Assembly (NCBI RefSeq): GCF_943734655.1
Contig: NC_071354.1
Coordinates: 5,925,001 to 5,989,000, forward strand
DNA from: Sabethes cyaneus
Lineage: Eukaryota; Arthropoda; Insecta; Diptera; Culicidae
Direction: 5' to 3'
DNA: 64,000 nucleotides
A program made the translations under genes and the position numbers. Shown one piece after another: positions 44,073 through 57,900 of this stretch. The first letter of the stretch is position 1; every line of letters starts with the position of its first letter. Under the pieces are notes generated by a model. That model saw only the letters and a program-made list of their open reading frames with translations, searched no databases and was not told the DNA's origin.

Positions 44073-45757
44073 GTAAGTGAACGTGTACTCTACGGACCAC
44101 TTCAAGTAAACAGTAAACATCTGATCGTGGAATCGCCCCCCTCGAACACGGGCCGCGTGACAGTGCAATGTCTGTGCTGTGTGCAGATTAAGTCATTCGC
44201 TAGAGTGGAACGATTAGGATTCTGATCGAGAATAGCGGAAGTTTTATTTAGAGTAAAGTGGGGAGAAAAAGCGCGTTTAGTCACTAGGCAACACCACCAG
44301 CCAGCCAGCCAGCCAGCGCAAAGAGCATGTGCAAGTGATTGCCGTTCGAAAACAACAAAAATGTTTGCTGTTTGCTGGAAAACATGTGATTATAATCGCA
44401 CATAAACACCCCATTACAGGGAGCAAGGTAAAATCTTCCATCGTTTATCAGCTCTGCAAAAGAGTGATGCAACGTCAAGTGTTGTGTTCATCAACCGGTT
44501 GGTTTTAGGATTAAGTTTCTTGTAGCGAAAACTTGAATTGAGAATTAGAGTAAGACACGAAAATGGGTACTCAATGAAGTTTTGGCAAGCTTTTTTAAAT
44601 GGATAGTATTTTTGCAACTCTCACGGACCTTAAAAATATTTGTCATCTGAGGGCCATGGTTCGATAAACTGCACAAACAGAACTCAAAGATAACGGTTAA
44701 ACTAATTTAGGCTAAAGCCTAATCTAAGAAAAAACTGCGCTATTTCAGTTTACAAAACCTCAAAATTTGTACAAAAATAGTGCTCCTCATATTCGAGCAA
44801 AAGCTGTGATTGCTTTGTTTATTCCACCAGTTCGCGGCCAATCAATCAGCTGTGCTCCGTGTTGCAGTGCAATGTAATGCAATAACCATTTGCAACTGCA
44901 CACCCAGACACAGACACCTTCCGTCGGTCGGTAGCATCTAAATGACCTAGATCTTCCGGCGATTCCTACTTTTAAGTGGGCAATTTTCTCGACAAACAAC
45001 ACAATTATCTGCATTGAATATAACGAGGTTCAAAGACCTGCCCGTCGAAAGCTGCTCTCAACGAGGTAGGCATGAAGTGGAAACGAATCACAGAGCAAGC
45101 CTTATTCCAACTGGTTGTCAAGGCAGTTTTGCGGCATGGCAGTACACACCCTCCAAGTGTAATCAACAACAAAAACAACGACAACAACACTACTGATGCT
45201 GTGCTGTTTCCGACTAGAAGCCCTTTGGTTCGTCCGTCATGGTCAATTATAATATTATTGTTCGAAGCAAATCTGCGTGCGCTGACGAGTGCGGATGATG
45301 CAATTGACTCGATCAAAGCATGCGCCTGCGCTGCATCAGCAGGAAGAACAGACGCAGCACGAGCCTGTTTTCGAAAACAAGACGCGAACGCGATGCGATA
45401 TTTTTCCAGTGCCTCCTTGATCGTGCATCTAGTTTCAGACGAAGGGCCTATTTAGGTTACATATAGTTGTGATGATGATAATGATAATCGACGGACGGAC
45501 GACTACGTCGTCGTCGAGTGTGTTGTTCCATCACGCTACACACTGATTGCGCGGTTTTCAAGGAGCAAAATATTTGTTCAATCGAATGTCTTCACCGCAT
45601 CATCACCGAGTACCGGCGTGAGAGACGACCGCTGATTACTCCCTTTTCCCTTTCCCCCGCATCATCATCAGGGCGGCTGACCAACCGGTCGCGCTGATGG
45701 TTTGAACGTGTTATCAGAACGAGCGAAATAAAGAGCGGTTCCGATCGAGGGCTGCGA

Positions 45758-45792
45758 TCAGTCGTGCACTATAATTTCACAAACGAGGACGT
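45758..45792 (+). promoter_or_regulatory. TATA-less core promoter: Inr TCAGTC with DPE GGACGT
   Basis: Initiator TCAGTC at 45758-45763 puts +1 at A45760. The downstream promoter element GGACGT at 45787-45792 occupies exactly +28 to +33 and fits RGWYV(T) at every position. No TATA box is seen at -30. A start codon and splice donor follow at 45974. Confidence 0.65.
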
Positions 45793-45973
45793 TTGCTTTA
45801 AAGTTGCTCAGTATTTTTTTAACTAAACTCCAAGGGAACAGCGTGTTTTCGGTTTTTGCATGAATATTTGAAAAGTGAAAAGAAATACAGTCAAGAAAGA
45901 GAGTGATATTTACCTAAAAACTGAACATCTGTGTGTTGTTAACAGAGAAATTACCTGATCATTTGAAAGCATA

Positions 45974-48900
45974 ATGAATCGGTGAGTGGAAAATAGAACT
46001 AGTGAAAAGTACCAGTACTGCAGGAACAAAACAAAAACCGCGAAGCGGTTTGACCTTAGTTTTTAATCTCTTGATTCCTATCGCTGTTCAGTGGAAGTTT
46101 CCTATTCCGAGTGCCGCGAATAACTGTTAATACCTTTGGTGGAGAGTTCTGTTATGAACTGGTTGTGGGTTTATTTATCGATTTATTGTTTCATACTTTA
46201 AAGTTTTTCTTCTATAAACGGGGAAAGCTAGAAAACGTTCACAAAAACTGAGTTACTGAGAGTCGGTTGGTTGAATTGCTCTTGTTTGGAATACAAACAG
46301 GTTTAAAAATAGGTTATTTTTGATTTTATCTCAGTGCCTATATTTAACTACCTCCAAGCAGGCCTGGAGAACAGACAGTCTGGGTCTGCCTAGTAACAAG
46401 ACAACAAGGCGTCAACGACGCGTTTGTAATGGTGTGGTCTGAACCTCAGAGTCTGAACTACTAATCGGAGTAAAACGTGTTGATTTTTCCATACTGTAGA
46501 TAAGCAACTCGAAATAACTAAGATTTTGTTGAATTACAACAGTACGAAAATGTGAGATCGACATTGGATTGCACATTGCAAACGAAGTGAAAACCATGAA
46601 ACAAAGTATTAAAAAAACTGATCGCAAAACAGGCCGCCGAAATTTCTCTTGAGACGTTTTAAACTTGTGCAAAACGGTGAAATCATGGATGTCCAATTGT
46701 CCACTGCCACTGTCACCCAGTTATGGCATTCGCTTGTCTTCAGAAAATATTCTCGTCAACAGTCTGGATGTCACCGGCTAAACCGCCTTGCCATGAACCT
46801 TACTCCGGGTCTTCGTGATCGGTGTGGCCATATTCGTTTTAGTACCACCATCCGGGGGTTTCCGGCTACCAAAATATTGAAAGGTTTTCACCTGCTCAGT
46901 TGTCCCGCCATTGTGAAGAAAGAAATCCGCCAGAAAAAGTAAGAGGGAAAACAACTCGATCGGAATTAATTTCACTGCATTGACTACATTAGGCAGGTCT
47001 GCATATCGATTCAGCGTTGGCTGGGTCAGTGACATTGTGTCAAACGATCATATCGTTGTCAAACACTTTTTTAAAGCCAACAAACACCAGCGGAGCAGAA
47101 TCCTGGAATTGATTTGCTCCAATATGACGCGGAGCGTTGTAATGTGGTCGGTAGACACGCATTCCGGCTTACTACAAGGGGCACAAAGCTCCCTATAAAT
47201 AAAGAGAACGTGCTGCCTAAGCCAAAAGTACTGATACAATACAAACGGATAATATCCTAGATCTTCTCCTGGATGCGATTGCGCATTACCTTGCAGAATA
47301 CTTCAAGAGTAATACAGTGCAGCGTGATCCCGCGCCAGTTTTCATGCTCAGTTGGACATCTTTTCTTGTTACAGTGATAACTATTCCCCGCATCCAGTTC
47401 ACAGGAAAATTCGATTGACAGTTGGCTGGGCTGACAAGAATAAGGGGGTGTCCCAGATCAAATTGCACCATGGAAAAAACGCTGTAGAAAATACCCATCC
47501 AGTATTTTCTCTTGAAAAGAAAGCCGACCTATCTTATCGGGACATCGGAAAGCAACTCGGAATCGTGCACTCAACTGTGAGTCGTGTGGTTAAACATTAC
47601 TACGAAATTCTGAGCATCGAACAGAATGATAAATGCGGTCGGAATGTATGTTCTATTAGTGATCAGGATTAGAAGCGTTTAAGGAGAATTTCAATGCTTT
47701 AGTCAGGAACAGGGATGGAAGATCAGTGATTTTGATAAAATCTATGAGTTATCGCCACACGCACAGATCACGATCCGTACAGACCATGACAAACGGTGAA
47801 TCTTTAGCGTTGATAACAAGATTTCTTCTCTAAACAGTCTCAGCAGTCGATCATAGTGTTACATTTTACCTAGCTGCGAGAAAAAAGGTCACACATGTTG
47901 TTTGTACTGCGTTTCATGCGATGCACACAACCAATCGTCTGTATCTGTTATTATTCTCAACGCGATCATGCAATGAACATGATCTGACATGAGGTTTGTC
48001 ATAATCTGTGCGGATCGCGACAAAGTGTTTGTCGCTTGTAAGTAGTGATGTCAATGAATCTGAATCTGATCGCTCCTATGATCTTGATCGCTAGAAGCGA
48101 ATTTTTTCCATCCCTGGTCAGGAATGTGGCCAAAAAGTTGATTCCGTCCAAGTATTTCGTTCAGAGAGCCAAGGAACGGGAGGGATTCTACTCGTACAAA
48201 GTGCAGAAGGCTCTAAATCGTGACAAACGGCAAAATACGGTGGGAAAGTCACGGGCTCGGAAACTGTACACCCAGATGCTGACGAAGCCTCATTATCTCA
48301 TCATGTATGATGAGACTTACACTTCTATTCTGTATTTCGAACGAGTCTTTATTTCGTTCGACTTGCTTCGAACGAGATGTTTTGCCCATTTGATTTTGCT
48401 GGCGGAAATTTTGTTCGAAAGAACTTTCGTTCGAAATACCAAGTCGTTCGAAATACAGAATAGCGATGTTACTTCAAGGCGGACTTCCGGCAGCTTCCGG
48501 GGCTACTTCACCGCCCAGCGCAAATTTAGTGTTCCGGAGGAAATAAGGAGGCAGAAACTTTCAAAGTTTGCCAAGAAAAATATGATTTGGCAAGCGATCT
48601 GCTCATGTGACAAACGGATTGCACCGTTCGTGACTACCGGGACTGTAAACGGGCAGATCTACCTCATGGAGTGCCTACAGAAGTGTCTGGTTCCTCTGTT
48701 GAAGCAACACGACCCGAGCAGGAGAAAATTACTGAAGAATACCTGATCCAGATATTTCTTGGGTGAATAACTGAATATCTGAATTAGGTATTGATGAGGT
48801 TGATATAAGAGGTAAAATAGCTAAAATAATAGCTAAAAAATGTTCTATAAACACTTAAATAATAACTGATTTTGCTATTGCAATACCTAAATAATATCAA

Positions 48901-51900
48901 ATGTTTTTGCACACGGGACGTCAATCGAATATCTCAGTTTGGTATTACTATGCTATTCAATACTAAATCTATATCTCATTTTGACATTTTAAGAAAAAAA
49001 GAAATATCTCGTTAAGTTATTCAGATGATATTTAATACTAATTGAATATCTCCTTTTAGTATTATAAGAAAAAATAATTAATATTTCATTTTGTTATTGC
49101 TATGGTATTCAATACTAACAGAATTGCTCATTTTAGTATTTTTACCTAAAATTAATATACACTGAAATCGCTTTTTACGCAAATTTAAGAATTTACGGGG
49201 TTTTTTCGTGATTTTGAAATTTGCGCGGTACTTAACGCGAATTTCGGAATTTACGCTGTTTCGATTTACGTGGAACGCATCATTCGCGTGAAAAGTGACT
49301 TGAGTGTACCTCATTTAGCCGATACTTAGAAAAATAAATAATACCACAGTTAGCTTTGTAAATTTACATATTCTTCCAGCAGTTTTCTGAGTTTCATGTT
49401 TATTTAAAAACATCAATCAGAGGCATCATAGAGGCCTGTCCGGCCATACAGGACTTCGCTCTATATGATTAACAGTATTGATAAAAATTTTAATTAACCT
49501 TAGACGTTCATATGATAATTTTAGAACATTTTAAATGCAAAAAATAGATTTAGGTACACAAAATTACCACTAAGTGGCATTTTAGTATCTTCGGACAACT
49601 TGTTTATTTTTGTCCAGCTTTTGTATGGAGAGGATCCATAGTGCGTCGAAGCAGCGCTAGCATCAAACATTGGTCCTTGGCACATGGCCTTGGCACATCC
49701 TCGCACGTGCTGCATTCTTCTCCTGCACTAATTGCTCGCATTCGCCGTCGAACCAATCGTTTCTTCGGTTCGGATTCATTGTACCTAGTGCCGCTAGTGC
49801 AGTGCTACCGATGGCGGTCTTAATGCCTTTCCAACCATCTTCAAGAGTTGCTGCGCCAAGTTGCTCTTCCGTTGGTAGCGCTGCTTCCAGCTGCCGCGTA
49901 TTCCTGGGCAACTCCGGTGACTCGTAGCTGCTCGATGTTGGGTCGCGGCGTACGACTTCGACGCGTGTTATGCACCGTCGAGTTTTGAGCGCATGCAAAC
50001 TGCAACTAGGAAATGATCCGAATCTATATTCGCACTGCGGTAGGTGCGAACGTTTATAACATCAGAGAAGAATTTACCGTCGATTAGAATACCGTGCCGT
50101 ATCGAAATCCGTACACCTAAGAGCTAGATAATTTTAAATGGTCAATATAAAATTATGATATTGTAATAAGCAATTCGTCATGTTTTCTTTTGACAGTATA
50201 ATGCTCATTTTAACGTTATTTGGAATAACAGGAGGCTAAAATTAATCCTAGTTATAAAAAAACGAGATCAAAATGTGCATCTCTTGATTCAAAATCCGTA
50301 CACTTTTTTATGCCTGATTCAAAATCCGTACACCTGTGACTCAAAATCCGTACACTATGTTAAAAATCAATCAAAGTCCGCATAATTTTGAATCTAAATC
50401 CGTGTAAGCTTGATCGAAATGAGTTTAAAGTTTGTGGCTAAGTTGTTTTTCTTTATTTGACTAATTTCTTTATAAAATATGCTTTTCTCGATAATTGACG
50501 CATTGTATTTTAGTTCGGCTCATCTAAGAGTCGTTCACACGCACAGTAGGAACACTACAAGGAATCAATCTTTTTGTTTTTAAGCCAAATTATGGGTAAT
50601 TGTTCATTTTCGGTCGGAAAGTTAAAATATCAGGTTTGGTACTGATTAGATATTGCCTCTATCCATCCCACTTGTAACAAAACCTCGTTTGTGTTAAATG
50701 TTCTTACATTCTTTTCCTTATGCCTCAGGAAATATTAGGCTTTTTTAACATTTTAGAGTAAATTCACTTCACTTATAAACAATATATAACATTTTTTTTA
50801 TTTTTGTTGCAAATTATACGGAAAGCTGAAAAATTGCACAAGAGACTCCGGTATTTCGAGAGTACCAATTCAATATAGTAGCTCTTATCGTAGTAACCGG
50901 AACTTAAACTATCTCGATACTTTTATTAAAGGATTATCCACCATGTATTATCGTAATTGCCATCTTCCAGTTTATCGACATATATTTAGCTTTAGTTATT
51001 TCCATTTTGTTTGGCAAAAAATAAAATAGAGTTGGATTACTAAGGATACTGCACAGGTGTACGGATTTAGATTCAACTAGTAAAACTGAATCAAAATCCG
51101 CACAGTACTAATTATGATGAATAAATATTATTTCAATGCCATAATGAATGAAATTAAGCTGTAGAACGATAAACACCTTTAGTTCAAATTGATTTTCGGG
51201 ATTTTAAATAGGAAAATTACTTCAAGTGCGCTTTACACTTCATTTTATTGGAAGTTATTTTCTTAGCAAATTGCTAACAACACAGCCAATTTAGAGGGAA
51301 ATCTGATAGGCATTAACGATTTAATTTTTATTACTTGTATTTGATGGCCTACTACCTATATTTTGACATTGACGTAATGCTAATAAACCACGAGTCTAGG
51401 CCTATTATTAATATTTTGCATTTAGACTTTTTAATACATATAATCAAGCAAATTGTATTAGGTGTACGGATTTCGAAGCTGTACGGATTTCGATACCGCA
51501 TGGTATGGTCAATTTGGTTTTCTGTTCGTTGGTCTGGTGATCTCCAGGTGGCCTTGTGGATATCTTTGCGGGGGAAGAAGGTACTTCGGACTACCATTCC
51601 GCGGGGGGCTGCAAAATTTACGCATCGTTGGCCGTTGTCATTCGTTGCGGCATGCAGGCTGTTTAGCCCGATTACCGGTCTATATATAGCTTCCCGTCCT
51701 ACCTGCGCGTTCATGTCACCGATGACGATTTTCACGTCACGTCGCGGACAGCCATCATACACCTGCTCCAGCTGCGCGTAGAACGCCTCCTCATCATCGG
51801 GTCTCCCTTCGTGTGGGCAATGCACATTGATGATACTGTAATTGAAGAAACGGCCCTTAATCCTCAACTTGCACATCCTTGCGTTGATCGGTTGCCAACC

Positions 51901-54900
51901 AATCACACGCTGGCGCATCTTTCCCAGTACTATAAAGCCGGTTCCCAGCTCGTTGGTGGTGCCACAGCTCTGGTAGAAAGTAGCCGCTCGATGCCTGCTT
52001 TTCCATACCTAAAGGGGCCTCAACATCTCCCTTTTTATCTGTAGAAGTACGGGTTGTATCTAGTGGGTATCCGGCGGATCCGAGTGGACCGACGGAGCGG
52101 AACAAGTGGGCGGTTATCCCACGGTAGACGTGGCGCAGCAGGAACCGGTTGATCTGCAGCGGTCGACGACCCTTCGATGAACTTGAACACTTGCAGCAGG
52201 ATATGTAACGGCAGATGATGGTTCGATGAAGCTTCTTCCATATGGACCTCGACTTTAGTGTTCCCACGAGCACGGAGTTGATTGGTGTGTGATCTGGTGT
52301 CTGTTGAATTGATTTTCCATGTGCTGATTTTTCTGGAGAACGAAATCTACAGGTGGTTTCAGCAAATCCAATGTTGTCCGGTGTCCTCCCCATCAAAACT
52401 TCAGCCAGTGACAGTCCATTCGGAGCTGACTTGTTTGGTGTTGACCGGTAAGCGGACAAGAAAATGTGCAGAGAACGGGAAATGCGGGAGTTTTGCGTTT
52501 CTGGCATTATTTTCCTTAAGCCTCGCTTCAGAGTATCCACAAAGCGCTCCGCTTGTCCATTGTACTGCCGGTAATACGGAGCGGTGCGTATGTGCACGAT
52601 GCCAAGTGACTCGCAGAATTCTTTGAATTGGCTGCAAGAAAACTGCGTTCCATTATCGCTGACAACAGTTTCTGGCAGTCCGTACCGAGCGAACGTTTCA
52701 AAAAGTAGTTCGATGGTCGTCCTACTGGTGATGGTTGATCTCTGGCCACTTACTGTAGGAGTTGACAATGACCAGAAAATAGTGTCCTTTAAAAGGACCA
52801 GCATAATCCACGTGTAGCCGTTGCCAGGGATGACTAGCTTGTGGCCACGACGAAATCATCATCGTCACCGACTTCATCCGCTCTTGACCAGGGTGTCCTT
52901 TATGGATGGCCTTGAGTACGGGTTGATGGTACACTTTCGGCACAACGATTCGACCAGCTAGCGTGAGGCAACCTCGCACGAGAGAAAGTCCTTCGGAGAT
53001 CATTATTGACTTGCTTAATCGATTTAGGCCAACCAGTTTGTGCGTGTTGAATCACTTCCAGAAGCAGCTTGTCCTTGTTAGTAGCAGCAGTTGACCGTAA
53101 CGCTGTCGATCGTTTCGAGGTTAGGGTCGTAGTGTGCAAGCAGCAGATCTGAACGGAGCAAACTTTTGAATTGCTCAAACGAACGTTGGCAGCTCTCATC
53201 CCAGTTCCATTTTGAATCCTTTTTAAGAAGTGAAAGAGAAATTTGTCATACAAATTTATAGCGCCGAGGTGTGATCCACGGAAAACGGGCTGAACATCCG
53301 GCTTCACATAAAGTTTTGCTTCTGTTTTATTGCAGCAACCCAGTGAATCCGAAAACAGTTGCGGAAACGATATTTTCAACCATTGAACGTTGTCGGTTGC
53401 TGTCGTGACGTTGTTGCAGACCGTGCCCAGGGCAACGTGCCACAGGTTGAAGAGGTGATTGTGAACGCGGGTTTCACATCTCATCCTCGTCGCTAGAATG
53501 TTGCGCATTTAGACTAGGAAAAGAATGGTTTACTGCTGAGGACTACACTTAGTTTATTACAATTAGTACGTTCAGCTTTTAATATTTTTCTTCTTTGGCA
53601 AATATCGTTTGACAGTTTTGTCAACCTGACGGATGGTCGTTCGTATATCCCGTAAGCAGTTTATTTCGTAGCTGATCTAACTTGCCGGTCTAGTGCCAGC
53701 TTGGTGGCAATCACTCGTCTATTTAACCAGCAGTTGCGAGAAAACGTGGTTTCGACGATGATTAGAATGTTGTTGATTAACAGTAGAGAACCAATCGTAC
53801 CCAGAACTGGTTCGCTACGTTCTGCGACAAACGCCAATTTCGCTTCAATCGCGTAGGGCTGTTATCGATGCAGGGCCTTGAAAGCATCCCATTTGACGAA
53901 CCAATCATCAAGTGATTAGGGGTCCATACAGGAGACTGATCGTCATCTACGGCGATACCTCTATCGGGATGCTTCGCAGTGTTTCGTCTGATGGTAGACC
54001 ATTTGAAAGCAGCTTCTGCAAGTTTCGCTTGACCGTACGAATCATTCTTTCCCAAGCTCCACCCATATGGGAAAACAATTGAGTTTCCGAAGTGAAGTTC
54101 CACTTCGTTTGCGATGAAATATATTTTGTGATAATTTCGCTCCTCCTCTTCCTCGCATCCGAAGCGTTCGTCTTCCAAAAGAAGCGTAAGAAGTGCTGAG
54201 CTTTGGTTTCATCCAAACTTGAAGGAAGGTCATCGAAATCTCAAACTCAGAATTCGTGAAACCGTACCAGAACCGACGGAAGAGAGTCCTCGCTTTCCAG
54301 ATTTGTTAGAGTTCACAGACTGGGAACACTAGAAGGTACTAAACTGGGTTGTTAGTTCATTCTACCTCCTCTGGCAGTGAGTTTTTGACATAGGACTATG
54401 TTTACTATACTGGGACTGGGTAGCACTTTGTAAAAACGAAAAATAGAAGTGTAACGTTTGAATGAAATATTTCAAACGCTAATAGCTACTATACTACTGA
54501 ACGAAACATAACAGTTAATATGTCGTTGGATAGATAAAATGTCCAGCAATTTTATAGTAACATATTATTAATAATTTTTTATACGCTAAATAGTGAAAAT
54601 GTGTGTAAAGTTTTAAGGCCGAATTTTCCCATACATTTCCCTGGTGATCGCCTAGCTTCACAGGCATGGACGACAATTAGATACACCAAAGGATTTGGAT
54701 CCAAATGATAACCTTTGAGACCACTTTGTAAGCCACACCCCTTTTCCAATCCAATTGGCAACATCGATGGCTATTGACGGCAACACCGACCCCGAAGACA
54801 AGCGGAATCAGCGGGCAATGGCCAACGTGAATCCCACACGATGCACTTTACGTTACATTTTGCATTTTCCCCATCGCAGACATGCGAATTTGTTCGATAG

Positions 54901-57900
54901 CTTACTCAATCGGTGTCGGACAATCGTTTAAGCAGCAGCAGCCGGTTTCCTCCACCACCTACACTAGCTTACAAGTAGCAGCGGCAGTGCCAGTGACTAT
55001 AAAATGGTACACTTGGTTCGCCGCCTGCTCATTTATCGCACTATCGCACTGACGGACGGTCAGCATTTTATTTATCATCGACGGCTATCGGACACTGAAG
55101 GCAACTGGAAACGGATCGACTGACGGGCAGCAAATTCAGCAGCAGGCCGTTGTGGTCTTAAACAGTTCCTATAAGAACTATAGTAATTGAAGAATGGAAA
55201 GATTTTTCTACATTTTCTAAAATGGTTAACGTTCCATTTTGCGGTATACCATGGTAACATGGGAAATGCTTGCTCAATCAGCGTCGGATAATCATTCGAG
55301 CAGCAGCAGCAGTTGATCTGGTTTCCCCCACCACCTACACTAGCTTACAAGCAGCAGCGGCAGTGCCAGTGATTATAATAAAATGGTACTCTTGGTTCGC
55401 CGTCTGCTCATTCATCTCACAATCGCACTGACAGACGGTCAGTATTTACCATCGACGGCTATTGGTGGCGAAAGCAACGGCATTTGGCGGCAACACCACC
55501 GATCGGAGGCAACACCAATAGCAATTGGGAGGTAAAAACGATAGCATTTTGGCGGCAATTGGAGGCAAATCCAAGGACTTTTGCGGCAATTAAAGTCATC
55601 TTCGATGACAATTCGAGGCAAACCCAATGGCATTTTGGCGGTAATTTTCGCAAACCAACACTGAAGGCAAATGGAAACGGATCGACTGACGGGCAGCAAA
55701 TTCAGCAGTGAGCCGTTGTGGTCTTAAACAGTTCTTATAAGAACTATAGTAATTGAAGAATGGAAAGATTTTTCTACACTTCCTAAATGATTAACGTTCC
55801 ATTCGGATAATTATTTGAGCAGCAGCAGCAGCCGATCTGGTTTCTCCCATACCTACACTAGCTTACAAGTAGCAACGGCAGTGCCAGTGATTATAAAATC
55901 GCACACTAGGTTCGCCGTCTGCTCATTTACCGCACGATCTCACTGACGGACGGTCAGTATTTTGATAAAACTAATCCATTTCTACTTTACAGTGATTTGG
56001 CATTTCCTATCACTCCTGTTTATTAGCGGGCAACCATCATCCTAAAGTCTAAAGGACCGAATAGCGACACCCATCTATATATTGGCAACAGTAATTATAG
56101 TACTGATTTTTAAGAAGTGCTATCAGCTCAAAAATAGTTCTTTTCAGGGCCACCAAACAATTTCAAACGGTTTTTTTCAAAATCACCATTGATTCAATGA
56201 AGAATTAAATCAGAATATTTCGCTCTTCTTTTACAAATAAACACTCAAACAATGATACTCACAAATACTCAAATATGCATATGCCAGAAATGCAGTTTAC
56301 ATTAGTCTTTGATTTAATGATCAGACATAAAGTTATACTTCATCGATTAAAACATGTTATCAATATAATGAGTATTATATGACACAGTCCTACGTCACCC
56401 TTTCGTACAACCCTTAGGGCTATATACCTTGTAGTTTTTAATGTAGCCTACGGCTAAGTAATCGCAAGTAGTGTATGGGAAATAGTGTCGTCCTTCTACA
56501 TTCGTCGATTTAGACATTCTCATCGTCGTATAGGGCCATTGATCTGCTGTCTGGAGGTTTCTTTACTCGTCTTTAGAAAGCAACCGGTTATCCGCTTTAC
56601 TAATTCCCAGCCTTTCTCGGTATACAGAAGATCGGCAACCATCCGGTAAAGACTGACACACATCGTTGAAAAACAGTAATGTGCCTAAATTACTGCCTTG
56701 TGGGACTTGAACCAGCAGATAAGGTTTGATGACACGAACGGTCTGATTGAATCGAACGGTAGATCTGCTAGGGAAAAATCCACGGTGCTGTGGCGAGAAG
56801 CAATGTTTTGCAACTGAAAAAAATTGCTTGCTAAAAAGCTCATCTCAAAAACGGTTAGAAGTCGCTTTTGAAGACTGTTAATTCTTGTAGATTTATCCGT
56901 TTACGGTCCAAAATACGATGAAGGGTTGATTAAATCTGTGGCGTCTAAAAGCCGCTTGTAGAATAAGTCTCTTTTTGGCAAAGCTGTGCTGTGGCTGGTG
57001 ATATCATCACGAATAATTCTTGATTTTATCAGGAGCAGCTAAGCGCAGTTTAGTGCTGTCGTGTACACAAATCTTGTATGAGTAAAGATGCGGTGAAAGT
57101 CAGCCAAAACATGAGCGCTTCTAGGAAATTCAGTTATGAAAAATAACTATTTATTCCTTATTCGGGGTTTCGGAACCAGTAACGCTTAACTTAGTTATCT
57201 GCTAGTCTAGGAATAGGAAATGCCGAATAATCAATTTTATTAGTTATGATTAAATGTAAAAAAAAATATAATTCGCTAGAAGCATTTGTCTCACACTTCG
57301 TCCACGTTTCAAAGGCGTGGTCTATTCGGTAATTAAAGTTAGCTTTTGTAAATCTTTCCATCAGTTTAGGTGCTTATCACATATCTAAACGCTTGTTCTG
57401 GCTCTCTCTCTCTCTCTCTGTATGATCTCACTCACCTGACAACTCATTTGCCCGTCCAGCCCTTCCAGAACGAGGTCACGGAAGCAACCGCGCTGGTCAT
57501 CAGACTCGTCGTCGTCGTCGCCGCCGTCACCTGCGGACGGTGATGATTGAGATACTGTGCCTGCGGTCGCTGCTGCTGGAATCGATGAGTATTGCTGTAC
57601 GGTTGCTGTGTGGCTGTCCCCACCAGAAGCAACGCATCGGCCTCCACCGAAGCTGGCAGATTGCTCGGAACGGCTTCCCACTCCTGGTGGAGGCTTGATT
57701 CTTCTGAAAAATTAGCGTTCAATATTAACACCATCTAAATTAGAAGCAGTTTTTGATTTTACCATCTGAATCGGAGTCCTCTCCGACACCCAGGTTCAGT
57801 GTTAATACATCTATTTGATCATTCAGGCAAAGGTTTCTGTCCGTCGGTCCGAACCGACCCAGATCGGCCTGGGTCGGATTCAGCATCCGTTGAAGGTTTT

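Noticed and set aside
44900..45460. Plus-strand ORF 45072-45455 (127 aa) as a gene
   Set aside because: No domain, an Asn/Thr run from AAC repeats, and it lies in the upstream region of the promoter at 45760.
54930..55840. CAGCAGCAG runs as a coding polyglutamine or polyserine tract
   Set aside because: No open frame spans them in any of the three repeat copies; they are part of the non-coding repeat unit.
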